Assembly: GCF_037325665.1 (NCBI RefSeq)
Contig: NC_090261.1
Span: 1,941,490 to 2,005,489 of the forward strand
Direction of reading: 5' to 3'
DNA: 64,000 nucleotides
Source: Littorina saxatilis
Lineage: Eukaryota; Mollusca; Gastropoda; Littorinimorpha; Littorinidae
Shown: positions 32,401-40,188 of the stretch, one piece after another
Layout of the letters: each line of letters starts with the position of its first letter
Position numbering within the stretch: the stretch's first letter is position 1
Translations under genes and position numbers: made by a program
The notes under the pieces: generated by a model
What the model was told of the DNA's origin: nothing
What the model saw: the letters and a program-made list of their open reading frames with translations, nothing else
The model's database searches: none

Positions 32401-32627
32401 CTAGACCCTCACATATTTATACCCTTTCGTGATTCTTTTTTGTTTATGAAGCTTTATTCTGTGTTTGAATGAGAGATGTGATGACGGTGTGTTCCATGTT
32501 GCAGGACTACTTGCAGCGCAGGCAGGGCGTGCCGGTCAAGATCCGTTTCCCCAGCGGCATGGACAAGACGCACCGCCGCCGCATCATGAGCTTCCTCTCT
32601 GACAACGGCTGGATAGGGGTCACGTGA
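2486..32627 (+). CDS. TADA2B: TADA2B (ADA2b), SAGA transcriptional adaptor, complete in 17 exons
   Basis: TADA2B is the adaptor that activates the GCN5 acetyltransferase within the nuclear SAGA complex. Exons: 2486-2578, 2700-2759, 3724-3824, 8607-8647, 9058-9108, 10646-10702, 12256-12359, 12785-12857, 13349-13508, 14716-14795, 15272-15343, 16345-16409, 22718-22767, 24675-24715, 25919-26007, 28653-28715, 32505-32627. They sum to 1323 nt, 440 residues plus stop, against 420 in human. The ZZ finger has Cys 6/9, 20/23, 29/32 and His 42/46. The SANT domain is about residues 64-112 (WSLAEEHMLLDAVEQYGFGN). The ADA2b signature RVTDHSCPEGGPLSPS follows, then GYMPLRDDFE and a basic RERDRRKRIAR block. 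The C-terminal SWIRM domain is about 355-440, from GYDLLSEREKK to FLSDNGWIGVT. ADA2a lacks the VTDHxCPxGGPLSPS block, which excludes it. All junctions keep frame, and all donors are GT except the first, which is GC. Exon 13 (residues about 320-336) is the least conserved part. Confidence 0.95.
2579..2699 (+). other. TADA2B: TADA2B intron 1, a GC-AG intron
   Basis: The donor reads CAG|GCAAGT, a GC site in an otherwise perfect consensus, and the acceptor is TATTTCAG at 2699. The junction joins CLQ to CFSCG, rebuilding the third CxxC pair of the ZZ finger. Reading on without splicing meets a stop within ten codons. No GT nearby gives both the right frame and the conserved cysteine spacing. GC-AG introns are a small but known class handled by the U2 spliceosome. 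Confidence 0.85.
4676..5300. repeat. Nested interspersed repeat with a 150-bp internal duplication
   Basis: It opens with the hairpin GAGTCACTTGAGAAAAAGTGACTC split around 4676-4700, followed by a CCGGCC-rich stretch. A 150-bp block starting at about 4776 (TTTTCTCGGAAACTATCAAA) is repeated from 4926 almost without change. It sits inside the larger Harbinger-like element. No host protein is encoded; the open frame across it simply repeats every 50 codons. Confidence 0.55.
6237..6384. repeat. 148-bp palindrome (fold-back MITE)
   Basis: The left arm beginning AGAGGTTACACACCTCGTCT is matched in reverse complement by the right arm ending GTAACCTCT, with both arms meeting at GAAAAAGCTCGCTAAAGCTCGC. 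There are a few mismatches, for instance TTACACACC against GCATGTAACC. The RNA from either strand would fold into a long hairpin. Confidence 0.6.
6821..6906. repeat. 45-bp duplication
   Basis: The block starting ATGTCCAGCTTTGTCAGACT occurs twice in direct succession and ends TCACTGCAC. It lies just upstream of the 34-bp array in TADA2B intron 3. Confidence 0.75.
6932..7581. repeat. 34-bp minisatellite, about 19 copies
   Basis: The unit begins CCTCTAATTAAACCCCTAAT and ends AGTGACAG. The copies I checked are identical, so the expansion or homogenisation is recent. The unit is AT-rich and not a multiple of three. It lies in TADA2B intron 3. Confidence 0.95.
7582..8606. other. Rest of TADA2B intron 3, no feature recognised
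   Basis: AT-rich sequence with a loose repetition of GATGGCATGAAAGCAACTTTTTT at 7680-7770. I see no gene, RNA or transposon end. The acceptor before exon 4 is TATTTTGCAG at 8606. Confidence 0.5.
9109..10645. other. TADA2B intron 5 with a GC-rich block of unknown nature
   Basis: The stretch 9370-10260 is richer in GC and CpG than its surroundings and holds many short frames on both strands. One starts at about 9870 (MATKKARLLRDMKKVVLLKL, 46 codons in all). None resembles a known protein. Abrupt changes of composition on both sides suggest an inserted element, but I found neither terminal repeats nor a target duplication. Confidence 0.35.
11060..12267 (+). repeat. 52-bp minisatellite built from the TADA2B exon 7 acceptor, about 22 units
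   Basis: The unit reads GTATTTAAAAGTGGTTGTGT, then GTTGCAGGACCCCTGTCACT, then GTATGTGTCTTG. The last unit contains the genuine exon 7 acceptor (GTGTTGCAG|GACCCCTGTCAC at 12255/12256), so each unit repeats the intron end plus the first 12 coding bases. Of 21 upstream copies about 18 keep the AG (mostly GCAG, a few CCAG) and three have CCGG. One unit is shortened near 11490. The unit length of 52 shifts frame by one per copy. Confidence 0.95.
12360..13348. other. TADA2B introns 7 and 8, no feature recognised
   Basis: Apart from exon 8 (12785-12857) this stretch is plain intron. No repeat family, RNA gene or second gene was seen. Confidence 0.5.
13686..14097 (+). repeat. 51-bp minisatellite, 8 copies, with a donor-like core
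   Basis: The unit begins TTTTGGATGTGTCTGATTTG and ends GTGGACAGGTCCATAG. At 17 codons per unit, long frames stay open on both strands without being genes. The core GGACAGGTC matches the exon 9/intron 9 junction at 13503-13511 (GGACAG|GTC), and both are followed by AGTTTT, with a short gap in the array version. Confidence 0.9.
14291..14652 (+). mobile_element. SINE family A, copy 1
   Basis: A full-length element of about 360 bp starting ACCCCCCGCGGGTTAGGGGG and ending CGTTAAACACCAAATAAAG. It is flanked by a 14-bp target-site duplication TTGCCTGTATATCT (14277-14290 and 14653-14666). It has no clear tRNA-like head. The family recurs at 24750, 29381, 37091, 40189, 44477 and 45173. Here it lies in TADA2B intron 9. 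Confidence 0.85.
15795..15821 (+). repeat. Poly-G tract of 27
   Basis: An uninterrupted G run in TADA2B intron 11. Similar runs lie at 19969-19988, 43759-43777, 57570-57585 and 57699-57716. The RNA from the plus strand could form a quadruplex. Exact length may be affected by sequencing. Confidence 0.85.
16467..17362. repeat. 64-bp minisatellite, 14 copies
   Basis: The unit begins CATAACACTGGGTGAAAGTC and ends CCATACATTGTGTC. Copies are essentially identical except the first, which has GTCTTT for GTCCTT. It starts about 57 bp after the exon 12 donor in TADA2B intron 12. On the minus strand each unit carries CAGGTAAGG, a good donor sequence, antisense to TADA2B. Confidence 0.95.
17397..17591. 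repeat. 39-bp pyrimidine-rich array, 5 copies
   Basis: The unit begins TCTCTCTCGCCCCCCATTCC and ends CCCTTCTCTTTCTGC. It follows the 64-bp array almost directly. Its 13-codon period keeps frames open on both strands. Confidence 0.9.
18023..18280. repeat. 42-bp array, 6 copies
   Basis: The unit begins CTCTTTGTAAAGCTATGCAT and ends ATAGATATACTCAA, with small variants (CACC or CAAC at the joint). It lies in TADA2B intron 12. Confidence 0.92.
18667..18802. repeat. 68-bp tandem duplication
   Basis: Two copies of a block beginning CTGTCTTTGTTTTGTTTGTT and containing TACCCCCCCTCC. It lies in TADA2B intron 12. Confidence 0.85.
19658..21039. mobile_element. Possible non-autonomous DNA element with TACAGCAGTCCCT ends
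   Basis: TACAGCAGTCCCT at 19658-19670 is matched by its reverse complement at 21027-21039. Inside both ends are blocks with CAATGTACGG and GGACACCTG, recurring at 19675-19850 and 20960-21010. These blocks are a hallmark of a dispersed family, related in style to the MITE at 55264-55448. No transposase is seen. The two ends could instead belong to separate insertions. Confidence 0.4.
21376..22364 (+). mobile_element. Mariner/Tc1-type fold-back element with 296-bp inverted arms
   Basis: The element starts CAGGGTGGGCCATAAAAAGT and ends with the reverse complement, flanked by TA on both sides. The left arm 21376-21671 and right arm 22069-22364 are the same length and differ at only a few bases. 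Each arm carries the terminal repeat, leader and first 57 or so codons of the transposase, in opposite directions. The 397-bp centre continues the left copy only. The element is therefore an internally rearranged derivative rather than an autonomous copy. Confidence 0.85.
21498..22091 (+). pseudogene. Truncated mariner/Tc1 transposase
   Basis: The frame opens MDRIPVQERTKIVELYFATN and shows an N-terminal helix-turn-helix region, then a second one around RRLSQEVGISRTSVRRIIHK. This is followed by LIFFSDKAHFHLSGHVNKQN, where the D of SDKAHF matches a catalytic aspartate of the family. It ends where the inverted right arm begins, so the last catalytic acidic residue and the C-terminus are absent. 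The first 57 residues are encoded again on the minus strand from 22242. Confidence 0.85.
22887..23703 (+). repeat. Interspersed repeat with terminal hairpin remnant, copy 2
   Basis: An 817-bp copy of the element at 220-568, in the other orientation. It opens TCAAGTTTTGACTAAATGTT, has a GT microsatellite at 22940-22968 and a TGACGTCATA block at 23080, and ends CTTGACTAAATGTAGTAATT. The motif TTGACTAAATG occurs at both ends in the same direction. It begins 120 bp after exon 13 of TADA2B. Confidence 0.6.
23932..24303 (+). mobile_element. tRNA-derived SINE (family C), full length
   Basis: The head reads like a tRNA: an A box in TAGCTCAGTCGGTAGCG and a B box in GTGAGTTCATCCCCAC. A non-tRNA body follows, ending in an AGAAGAAGAAG tail. 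A target-site duplication AGTTATCTTT flanks it (23922-23931 and 24304-24313). The tRNA-like head should not be called a tRNA gene. It lies in TADA2B intron 13. Confidence 0.8.
24750..25120 (+). mobile_element. SINE family A, copy 2
   Basis: A full-length copy with an 11-bp target-site duplication AATGTACAATT (24739-24749 and 25121-25131) and an AAAGAAAGAAAG tail. It inserted 34 bp after the exon 14 donor of TADA2B. Confidence 0.88.
25450..25807. repeat. 35-bp minisatellite, about 10 copies
   Basis: The unit begins TTTGTTAACAATAAAAGGCT and ends CAGAAACAAGCAC. Two copies have AAACAC. Each unit carries AATAAA in the sense of TADA2B, so the array offers a run of ten polyadenylation hexamers inside intron 14. 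Confidence 0.93.
25845..25912. repeat. 23-bp triplication before exon 15
   Basis: Three copies of TGCCATGACAACGTGTGTTG plus TAC lie directly before the exon 15 acceptor (TGTGTTACAG at 25918). Confidence 0.85.
26112..27285 (-). mobile_element. tRNA-derived SINE (family D) within a 528-bp tandem duplication
   Basis: On the minus strand a tRNA-like head (TATAGCTCAGTTGGTAGCG, B box GAGTTCGATCCC) starts at about 26516 and again at about 27044. The body contains the block GCACGTTAAAGATCCCACGA and, in the first copy, reaches the end ATAAGCCTCATTGATTG near 26112. The segment 26230-26757 is repeated as 26758-27285 with few changes, so the second SINE arose by duplication and not by a new insertion. 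It lies in TADA2B intron 15. Confidence 0.75.
27310..27400 (+). mobile_element. SINE-type 3' tail with (ATT)n
   Basis: TGTAAAGCGCTAAGAGTAGA, then TAGCGCTATAAAAGTTTGC and about eight ATT repeats. This is the 3' end of another widespread SINE type; its head is not seen. Confidence 0.55.
27401..28514. other. Middle of TADA2B intron 15
   Basis: Contains a poly-A run at 27426-27444, T-rich low-complexity sequence and a GC-rich block at 28190-28260 (GGCCGGCCCTGGACCCCCTA). Short phrases resembling CATGGGTGAAA occur at 26583, 27109 and, inverted, at 28305, which may mark the ends of an older element. No gene is seen. Confidence 0.4.
28515..28608. repeat. 47-bp duplication before exon 16
   Basis: Two copies of a block beginning GGATAGTTGTTTTCATGCTG and ending TTATGCT, 45 bp before exon 16 of TADA2B. 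Confidence 0.85.
28731..29560. repeat. 24-bp minisatellite, about 26 units, interrupted by two SINE fragments
   Basis: The unit is TGTCTTGCACACACTTCACC plus TACA or AACA. The array starts 16 bp after the exon 16 donor. It is broken at about 29200-29262 by a SINE 3' end (tail CCAAAACCAACCAACC) and at 29381-29525 by a truncated family A SINE. Array units continue on the far side of each insert. The 8-codon period keeps frames open on both strands. Confidence 0.92.
29381..29525 (+). mobile_element. SINE family A, 5'-truncated copy in an array
   Basis: About 145 bp matching the 3' part of family A, from GCAAGCCCCTGGAGCAAATT to the AAAGAAAGAA tail. The flanks CACACTTCACCT match on both sides, but that sequence is also the array unit, so the duplication is not diagnostic. 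Confidence 0.8.
29688..32262 (+). repeat. 39-bp minisatellite, about 66 copies, each ending in an acceptor-like site
   Basis: The unit is TTCAATCTGATGGACCCTTT, then GCTGTTCCTTGTCTTACAG. Variants alternate CTGATGG, CTAATGG and CTGGTGG, and one copy has an extra AAC. Each unit has a pyrimidine run followed by TTACAG, the form of a 3' splice site, in the TADA2B sense. Because 39 is 13 codons, frames of about 900 codons are open on both strands; they are an artefact of the period. It lies in intron 16, ending 240 bp before the last exon. Confidence 0.97.
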
Positions 32628-32907
32628 ACCTTACTCGTCGCCACCGTCTGTGTGTGTGTATGTGTGTGTGTGTGTGCGTGCGTTCGTGCATGTGTGCGTG
32701 CATGTGTTTTAAAGACTTGTATGATGGACAAAAAGCATGAGAGGGTGTTGTTGCGAGAGAATTTTGATGCAAGCAGTGTGTCACCAAAGGTGCATATGTC
32801 CATTTTCGCCTTGAAAGAGGGATGTGAGATTTTTATACCAAGTTGGAACGCCATTTTATGAGTGTAGTGTGCGTGTGATAAGATGGTATTTTTAAGGTGA
32901 ATGTAGC

Positions 32908-33262
32908 AAAGTGGTGTGGGTGAAAGGCTGCAGTAGAGCAGGATGGTGTGAGTGAAAGGCTGCAGTAGAGCAGGATGGTGTGAGTGAAAGGCTGCAGTAG
33001 AGCAGGATGGTGTGAGTGAAAGGCTGCAGTAGAGCAGGATGGTGTGAGTGAAAGGCTGCAGTAGAGCAGGATGGTGTGAGTGAAAGGCTGCAGTAGAGCA
33101 GGATGGTGTGAGTGAAAGGCTGCAGTAGAGCAGGATGGTGTGAGTGAAAGGCTGCAGTAGAGCAGGATGATGTGGGTGAAAGGCTGCAGTAGAGCAGGAT
33201 GGTGTGAGTGAAAGGCTGCAGTAGAGCAGGATGGTGTGAGTGAAAGGCTGCAGTAGAGCAGG
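32908..33262. repeat. 32-bp minisatellite, about 11 copies
   Basis: The unit is TGAAAGGCTGCAGTAGAGCA followed by GGATGGTGTGAG, with a few substitutions in the copies near 33170. It would lie in the TADA2B 3' UTR. Confidence 0.93.
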
Positions 33263-34138
33263 GATAGTACCAGTGCTAAAGATGGCACAGCATCTGTGCA
33301 ATGAATGCAACACTTACTGCCACAGAGGGAATGCTTCTTCATCAGATGGATATTGCATGAGCTGTGCTTGAGATATGGGGATAGTGTCAGGGAGTCTGGA
33401 AGTCACTGAGATGAAGGCTTTGTTAGCTTGTGTAGGACGCAGTCTACAGGCCCTCTTATGCAATCAAACAATGGGGAGGGGTGGTGATGGTGTTAAACGC
33501 AGCTAGTTAATCATGATGACCCAAACCATGTACAGGAAGAAGTGGGTTTCCTTACTGGAGCTATGTAACCTGAACTATGGGGGGGAGGGGTGCAAAGAAC
33601 CGTTTTGTCTATGCCAACTATCACTTGACGCAAGACACTCGTTTATGGAATGTTCTATTTGGCAGCTGATCTTGTGCATTAAACATTGTGAATTTGTGCA
33701 AAGTCATACCATGTTTTACTATTCATCACTTGTGTGTACGTGGGGTTGAGAGTGGAATCCCGCGGCTTGTTGTCGATCATTCTGAACCCTGCTGGTTGTG
33801 TAAGTAGCTTCTCTATTTAACTCTGTTGTGTGTTTCTCTTTGTTCATATTCATAATTTATTTACATCACATTCGTTTGTACATAGAACTGTTGGAAGAGA
33901 TTGTTTGCGTGATCATGTTGACCTTTGTACAATGTACATGTAAGTGAATGCACAGTGTTATGCAACATTGGTTACCTGACTTTCTCTTGTTTCTCTCCCC
34001 TTGTTAATGACGTTCTACTAATTATGACTAATGTTGAAGGCACTGACTCTGGTGTCAAACGGGATTGTGTCTGCAGTGTCAACTTGTCATGGTGTGAGTG
34101 TGCCCTATGAAATTAAACGGCAAAAGACGAATTCCAAA

Positions 34139-34144
34139 AATAAA
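34139..34144 (+). terminator. Candidate TADA2B polyadenylation signal AATAAA
   Basis: AATAAA about 1.5 kb after the stop codon, with GGGTGTGTATGTGTTGT directly downstream as a candidate GU-rich element. The choice rests on sequence alone. Confidence 0.35.
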
Positions 34145-34330
34145 TGTTTGGGGTGTGTATGTGTTGTAAAAGAGTGAATGCCCTTGCTTTATACTCTGAT
34201 GAATATTGGAGGGGCCAATCAGTAGCGAGGGGTGTGTGGGAAACACGTGGACAGGACTATTGTCAAGTTGTTTGTTGGAGGTAAAGCAACTTGAGTATTT
34301 ACTCTTTCACAACCCATACAAACCCAACAG

Positions 34331-35310
34331 AGTTATTTGGGAAATAGTCCATTTCAGAGTTATTTGGGAAATAGTCAATTTCAGAGTTATTTGGGAAATA
34401 GTCAATTTCAGAGTTATTTGGGAAATAGTCCATTTCAGAGTTATTTGGGAAATAGTCAATTTCAGAGTTATTTGGGAAATAGTCCATTTCAGAGTTATTT
34501 GGGAAATAGTCAATTTCAGAGTTATTTGGGAAATAGTCCATTTCAGAGTTATTTGGGAAATAGTCCATTTCAGAGTTAATTGGGAAATAGTCCATTTCAG
34601 AGTTATTTGGGAAATAGTCCATTTCAGAGTTATTTGGGAAATAGTCAATTTCAGAGTTATTTGGGAAATAGTCCATTTCAGAGTTATCTGGGAAATAGTC
34701 CATTTCAGAGTTATTTGGGAAATAGTCAATTTCAGAGTTATTTGGGAAATAGTCCATTTCAGAGTTATTTGGGAAATAGTCCATTTCAGAGTTAATTGGG
34801 AAATAGTCCATTTCAGAGTTATTTGGGAAATAGTCAATTTCAGAGTTATTTGGGAAATAGTCAATTTCAGAGTTATTTGGGAAATAGTCAATTTCAGAGT
34901 TATTTGGGAAATAGTCCATTTCAGAGTTATTTGGGAAATAGTCAATTTCAGAGTTATTTGGGAAATAGTCCATTTCAGAGTTATTTGGGAAATAGTCCAT
35001 TTCAGAGTTATTTGGGAAATAGTCAATTTCAGAGTTATTTGGGAAATAGTCCATTTCAGAGTTATTTGGGAAATAGTCAATTTCAGAGTTATTTGGGAAA
35101 TAGACAATTTCAGAGTTATTTGGGAAATAGTCAATTTCAGAGTTATTTGGGAAATAGTCAATTTCAGAGTTATTTGGGAAATAGTCAATTTCAGAGTTAT
35201 TTGGGAAATAGTCCATTTCAGAGTTATTTGGGAAATAGTCAATTTCAGAGTTATTTGGGAAATAGTCAATTTCAGAGTTATTTGGGAAATAGTCAATTTC
35301 AGAGTTATTT
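34331..35310. repeat. 27-bp minisatellite, 36 copies
   Basis: The unit is AGTTATTTGGGAAATAGTCC plus ATTTCAG, with C/A alternating at one position (GTCCATT or GTCAATT). At nine codons per unit it is open in several frames on both strands, giving predicted frames of up to about 400 codons that are not genes. It starts about 190 bp past the candidate TADA2B polyadenylation site. Confidence 0.97.
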
Positions 35311-36350
35311 ATGCAGTTGAAAAGCAGAATGTTGCATGTACCATCATGATATTAATGTGTCCAAGTAAGCATAGTAAAAGCTCTTTTCAACATTCAGTTG
35401 ATTCGTGCTGGGAAGCATCTTGAACTGTAAGTGCATAATTACGAATCTGATTGTGTCCCCTGGAGTATGGAAGACCTTGTGGCCTAAATTGACACATTCT
35501 GGAAATAACGGGTTTGTCTGAGTTGTGAAATAGTGAGTACCCTGGCTTTTTCTGGAACCAACTTGCCACACATGGTTCCTGTTGGTTTGTGAGACGTACC
35601 CTCTCATTGGTGGCTGGCCTGTAATGTCATGTGGGATAGTTTGTCCATGTGATATTATTTCCCACGTCACATTATATTTATAGGCCAGGGTGTGTGTCTC
35701 GTACAAATGTACAGGAACCACGTGTCGTAAGTTTGCCCGAGAAAAAACAAGGGTACTCACTCTTTCACAACCCAGACAATCCCCACGGAGTAATTTTCCA
35801 AAATGGTCTATGGATCAGCTAAGTTCTTTTTGATGGCAGGTAGCGCTGTATCGGGTCTGAACATTGGTTCTGACAAGTGACATTCAGTGTGGCTGCTGTT
35901 TGTATGCACGTCTTATTGTTTTGTTTACGTTAACACTGTTCTGTTAATGACTGCTACCAACTCCCTCAATGCACACCATTTGTCAAAGTGCCATCAACCA
36001 GCTTGACATTTCCATTAGGTGAAGGAAGCCCCCCCATGTCACTTTGCATGTTCTTGGTGCAACTCACAACCTCATACATTTCAAACTTCTTGTAATGCAG
36101 CTAACTTGGAAGACGACAAAACGTCTGGTTCATCTTAGTTGAGTGCTTTGAGCAGATCATTTGAGGTGGTAAGGAATTTTGTGTGCATGTTATTTGATTC
36201 AAGCAAGGTTGGTGTATCTTATTCTGAAACAATCAAGTTCATAATTATATGGAAAACACAGCACCCAAATTGGTTGTTGGTTGAATTCCTGTGAATGCCA
36301 TCGCATCCAAAGTTAACCTTGCTAATGCTATTGTGTCCCACAGGTTTGGT
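35311..36350. other. Intergenic sequence, no feature recognised
   Basis: A 138-codon minus-strand frame at 35344-35760 has no recognisable domain, and its composition is like the surroundings. No transposon ends were seen. Confidence 0.45.
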
Positions 36351-36712
36351 GATTGTGTGCCCATAAACCGTGTCACAGATGGTGCCCATAAACCGTGTCA
36401 CAGATGGTGCCCATAAACCCTGTTACAGATGGTGCCCATAAACCCTGTCACAGATGGTGCCCATAAACCCTGTCACAGATGGTGCCCGTAAACACAGATG
36501 GTGCCCATAAACCCTGTCACAGATGGTGCCCATAAACCCTGTCACAGATGGTGCCCATAAACCCTGTCACAGATGGTGCCCATAAACCCTGTCACAGATG
36601 TTATTGTGTGCCCATAAACTGTGTCACAGATGTTATTGTGTGCCCATAAACCATGTCACAGATGTTATTGTGTGCCCATAAACCGTGTCACAGATGCTAT
36701 TATGTGTCTATA
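36351..36712. repeat. 25-bp array followed by 31-bp units
   Basis: About ten units of ATGGTGCCCATAAACCCTGT plus CACAG are followed by four longer units in which GGTG is replaced by TTATTGTGTG. The second type looks like a variant of the first with an insertion. Confidence 0.9.
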
Positions 36713-37090
36713 AACAGTATCGAGGACAAAGACACACATACACCATTGTTCCTTTCTGGGTAGGAGACATCAACAGCAGTGCTGGTATTAATTTAAGAAT
36801 CTGATAAGGCCCTGTCAGTCATTTTTTGGCACATTTCTTTTTGGATACAAAATGGAAATTTGGGATGCTTTGCGATTTTGGTGAGAAAGAAATAATGTCA
36901 TGTTAATGATTGACATTTGCAGATAGAAAATTAAAGTGATAAATCAGAAACACATGTTTTCAACCAACTTTATTCTACCGTCTTGTCTCGTGCTTGTATT
37001 GGTGAGTACAGTATTCCTTTGTTTTTTAACTTTGTTCATCTTACCACAGTCACTTCGTTGTTTAGATTTTTTTTAACTTTATCCTTATTT

Positions 37091-37140
37091 CTTTCTTTCT
37101 TTATTTGGTGTTTAACGTCGTTTTCATCCACGAAGGTTTT
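37091..37140 (-). mobile_element. SINE family A, 3' end fragment
   Basis: About 50 bp of the family A tail in reverse orientation (TTTATTTGGTGTTTAACGTC). It is heavily 5'-truncated. Confidence 0.6.
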
Positions 37141-37236
37141 ATTCTTATGAGGTCGGAGAATTGACAGATACATTAGAGAAAAACAAAACCAGTTGCCATG
37201 TTGCACACACATTTCAATAAAACTAATAGGGCTACA

Positions 37237-37545
37237 CAACCGGCACGGTTGGCCTAGTGGTAAGGCGTCCACCCCGTGATCGGGAGGTCGTGGGTTCGAT
37301 CCCCGGCCGGGTCATACCAAAGACTTTAAAATTGGCAATCTAGTGGCTGCTCCGTCTGGCGTCTGGCATAATGGGGTTAGTGCTAGGACTGGTTTGTCCG
37401 GTGTCAGAATAATGTGACTGGGTGAGACATGAAGCCTGTGCTGCGACTTCTGTCTTGTGTGTGGCGCAAGTTATATGTCAAAGCAGCACCACCCTGATAT
37501 GGCCCTTCGTGGTCGGCTGGGCGTTAAGCAAACAAACAAACAAAA
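37237..37545 (+). mobile_element. tRNA-derived SINE (family B), full length
   Basis: The head GGCACGGTTGGCCTAGTGGT has a tRNA A box, and GGGTTCGATCCCC is the B box. The body ends GGCTGGGCGTTAAGCAAACA with an (AAAC)n tail. It is flanked by a 12-bp duplication AATAGGGCTACA (37225-37236 and 37546-37557). A second, minus-strand copy lies in the composite at 45173-45784. Confidence 0.88.
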
Positions 37546-37557
37546 AATAGGGCTACA

Positions 37558-38022
37558 TAGGGCTTAAGATTGCTTATGATGGCTGATGATCCTAAAGTTA
37601 CGAATGAAAGCATGTAGGTGTATTATTTCACTGACTTTGATTTGGTTGTTTTGGTTTGACCTGTGACATGGAAGTGTATGTGTGCCTGTTGACATTGAAA
37701 CTGTTTCCCTGCTACAATTGATACACCCATTGCATGACTTGCCTCCAAATACACAGTTTTGATAGTTGACTAACTTGTGTTGAGTTCCTTACTGCTGATC
37801 CCTGTCTTCTTGTACCTGCACATCTGTTGTTACAACATGACAATCTTTAGTCACTTTCATGCAGAGCTTGTTCCTGACATAGGATCATGGGGATTGCAAG
37901 CATTCAGTGAGGAAAATAACTGCTTGCATGATGTTACTTTTTTTATATTTTGTATTGTATCCCCTTGCTATTTGTTTCATTGGAATGGTAGCTCTATGTC
38001 TGCTTACTTCATTGTGTGAGTG
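37558..38022. other. Intergenic sequence, no feature recognised
   Basis: AT-rich sequence with short chance frames only. Confidence 0.5.
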
Positions 38023-38312
38023 TTGCATGCATATAATTGGTGTATGTCATGCTGCATGCATATAATGGTGTATGTCATGCTGCATGCATATAATGGTGTA
38101 TGTCATGCTGCATGCATATAATGGTGTATGTCATGCTGCATGCATATAATGGTGTATGTCATGCTGCATGCATATAATGGTGTATGTCATGCTGCATGCA
38201 TATAATGGTGTATGTCATGCTGCATGCATATAATGGTGTATGTCATGCTGCATGCATATAATGGTGTATGTCATGCTGCATGCATATAATGGTGTATGTC
38301 ATGCTGCATGCA
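38023..38312. repeat. 28-bp array, about 10 copies
   Basis: The unit is GTGTATGTCATGCTGCATGC plus ATATAATG. It contains the self-complementary stretch TGCATGCA in every copy. Confidence 0.93.
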
Positions 38313-39195
38313 TAGTATGCTGTGCGTTGATGTCCTGACAACAGGCTGTGGCTTCTGGGTAGCAGCTACAACCTGAGGGGAAGCTGGGCGTAACACAAGC
38401 AATAACTAACTCCTCTCTCTTCTAGACACTGCCCTCTGTATTCTGTACACAAGATGTTAGGGGGACTTTAAAATGTGTGTTATCCAGTGTTTGTATCAAC
38501 AGCAATTGCTAGTTCTTGAAACAATAATCATCCTATGCCACAGTGTTGTGAAGAAAGCGAGCAGTTGAAGTGTGAGGGTGTCATTCAGCAGTTAGGATGT
38601 AGGGTGTAGGGTAGCAGGATATGATGATGAGGATGATGTACAGGGGAACTGTATGTTTGTCAATGTGTGTTATGCGGCTATGGGTAGGACGTCAGCTGAC
38701 CTTGTTTATCTCAAATAAACTCCATACTGACTATTCCTCCTCCCCTACTTTGGACGCCTTATTCCACTCGTGGAGTCTAATTCATGATGAAAAATGGTAT
38801 TTAACGTAGAAATTTGCTTCAACACAAAATCTTTCTTTTTCAATCAAAGTATGCAACCACTCGGTTCGTTTTCGAATAAATCGAATTTTGGAGTACATGT
38901 ATAATCTATTGAATTGCATCACAAATCTGCTTCAGTTGCAAGGTCTTGACATGCTTTTCTCCCTCTAGATAATTGTACATGTACCTCTAAATTGGCCGAG
39001 AAGCATTCAGTCTGGAGTTTATTTTGGTAGAAGCCCGGCTGACATCCCACCAATAGCAGCATGTGAACATGTGGATGCGTGTGTTTTTTTGGTGATTCTC
39101 AATAAAGTATTTTTAATGACTGATGAAAAAAGTGTGTTTCCAACTGTTTACTGATATAGGTGTGTATTGTATATCAGGGTTGAGTTATTGTTTGC
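38313..39195. other. Intergenic sequence, no feature recognised
   Basis: Unique-looking sequence with an AATAAA at about 39099 and no gene-like frame. Confidence 0.45.
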
Positions 39196-39298
39196 TTTAC
39201 GCTCAGTCAACCACCTCACATCATTTGCTTTACGCTCAGTCAACCACCTCAGATCATTTGCTTTACGCTCAGTCAACCACCTCAGATCATTTGCTTTC
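39196..39298. repeat. 33-bp triplication
   Basis: Three copies of a block starting TTTGCTTTACGCTCAGTCAA. Confidence 0.85.
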
Positions 39299-39417
39299 CA
39301 AAGCCTGCAGTGCCTTACGCCTTGTGTAGTGGAGCTGCAGACTGGCAGAGTAAATGTTGCCCCTTTTTCTGGGTTCTGCTTTCGGTTTCCCTCCCTCCCT
39401 CCCTCTCTTTCTTTCCA

Positions 39418-39622
39418 CTCTCTCTCTCTCTGTACCATCCAACAGGTCTGTCTGTCACTCTCTCTCTCTGTACCATCCAACAGGTCTGTCTGTCACTCTC
39501 TCTCTCTCTCTCTGTACCATCCAACAGGTCTGTCTGTCACTCTCTCTCTCTCTGTACCATCCAACAGGTCTGTCTGTCACTCTCTCTCTCTCTGTACCAT
39601 CCAACAGGTCTGTCTGTCACTC
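39418..39622. repeat. 38- to 42-bp array, about 5 copies
   Basis: The unit is a (TC)n run of variable length followed by TGTACCATCCAACAGGTCTG and TCTGTCAC. Length differences come from the dinucleotide run. Confidence 0.85.
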
Positions 39623-40188
39623 CATGTGTTGCTTTCTTCAGTCCTCCTCTGGCTTTTCTCACTGATGTGGACCAAATGTTTTGTGCATGTGTTGGTTGAA
39701 TGGTTGTGGTTTTGTTTTCTGTGTGTGTTTCATTTGCTGCATTTGTCCTCAGTCCAAAGGATGCGTGACTATGATAGAGTTTGCCATGGTTTATACTACT
39801 CAACAGGAAAAGAAAGTACGCATATTTTAAGGTTATTTGTTTTTTGTTTACATTTCTGTAAATTGTGAGGATTTTTGACTAGCCTGAGTAATCGAGTCTT
39901 CATAATGAGCAGTGTTAGGCCCTCCAGCCGTCTAGCCACATGGCTGTAGACCAGGTCAAGAGTCTCCAAATTACACAAAATGGTAGGCTTGGATACTCTT
40001 CCAAGAAGACACAAATTTGGTTTACCCTTCGTCAAATTTCAAGGCCACAGCAGTCATATTCGGGGTAAAACAATTGAAAATGACAATTTTCTTAAATGTT
40101 TTTGAAGAAATACTTTTGTAACTTCACATACTTAGAGGGTTTGATTACTTCCAGACATAAACAGTTAAATTGATCCTAGTCATATTTC

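Larger units (their letters stand above)
32628..34150 (+). other. TADA2B: Probable TADA2B 3' UTR
   Basis: After the stop at 32625-32627 comes a TG microsatellite (32650-32705) and a 32-bp array. The first convincing polyadenylation hexamer is AATAAA at 34139-34144, preceded by ATTAAA at about 34111 and followed by a GT-rich stretch. An earlier cleavage site cannot be excluded. Confidence 0.4.

Noticed and set aside
2486-32627. TADA2A in place of TADA2B
   Set aside because: The VTDHxCPxGGPLSPS block, GYMPLRDDFE and the C-terminal sequence fit ADA2b; ADA2a differs at all three.
34206-35423. Frames of 405, 329 and 305 codons
   Set aside because: They arise from the 27-bp array (nine codons per unit), open in several frames on both strands.
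35344-35760. A 138-codon minus-strand frame as a gene
   Set aside because: No recognisable domain, no conserved motif, and length within chance for this composition.
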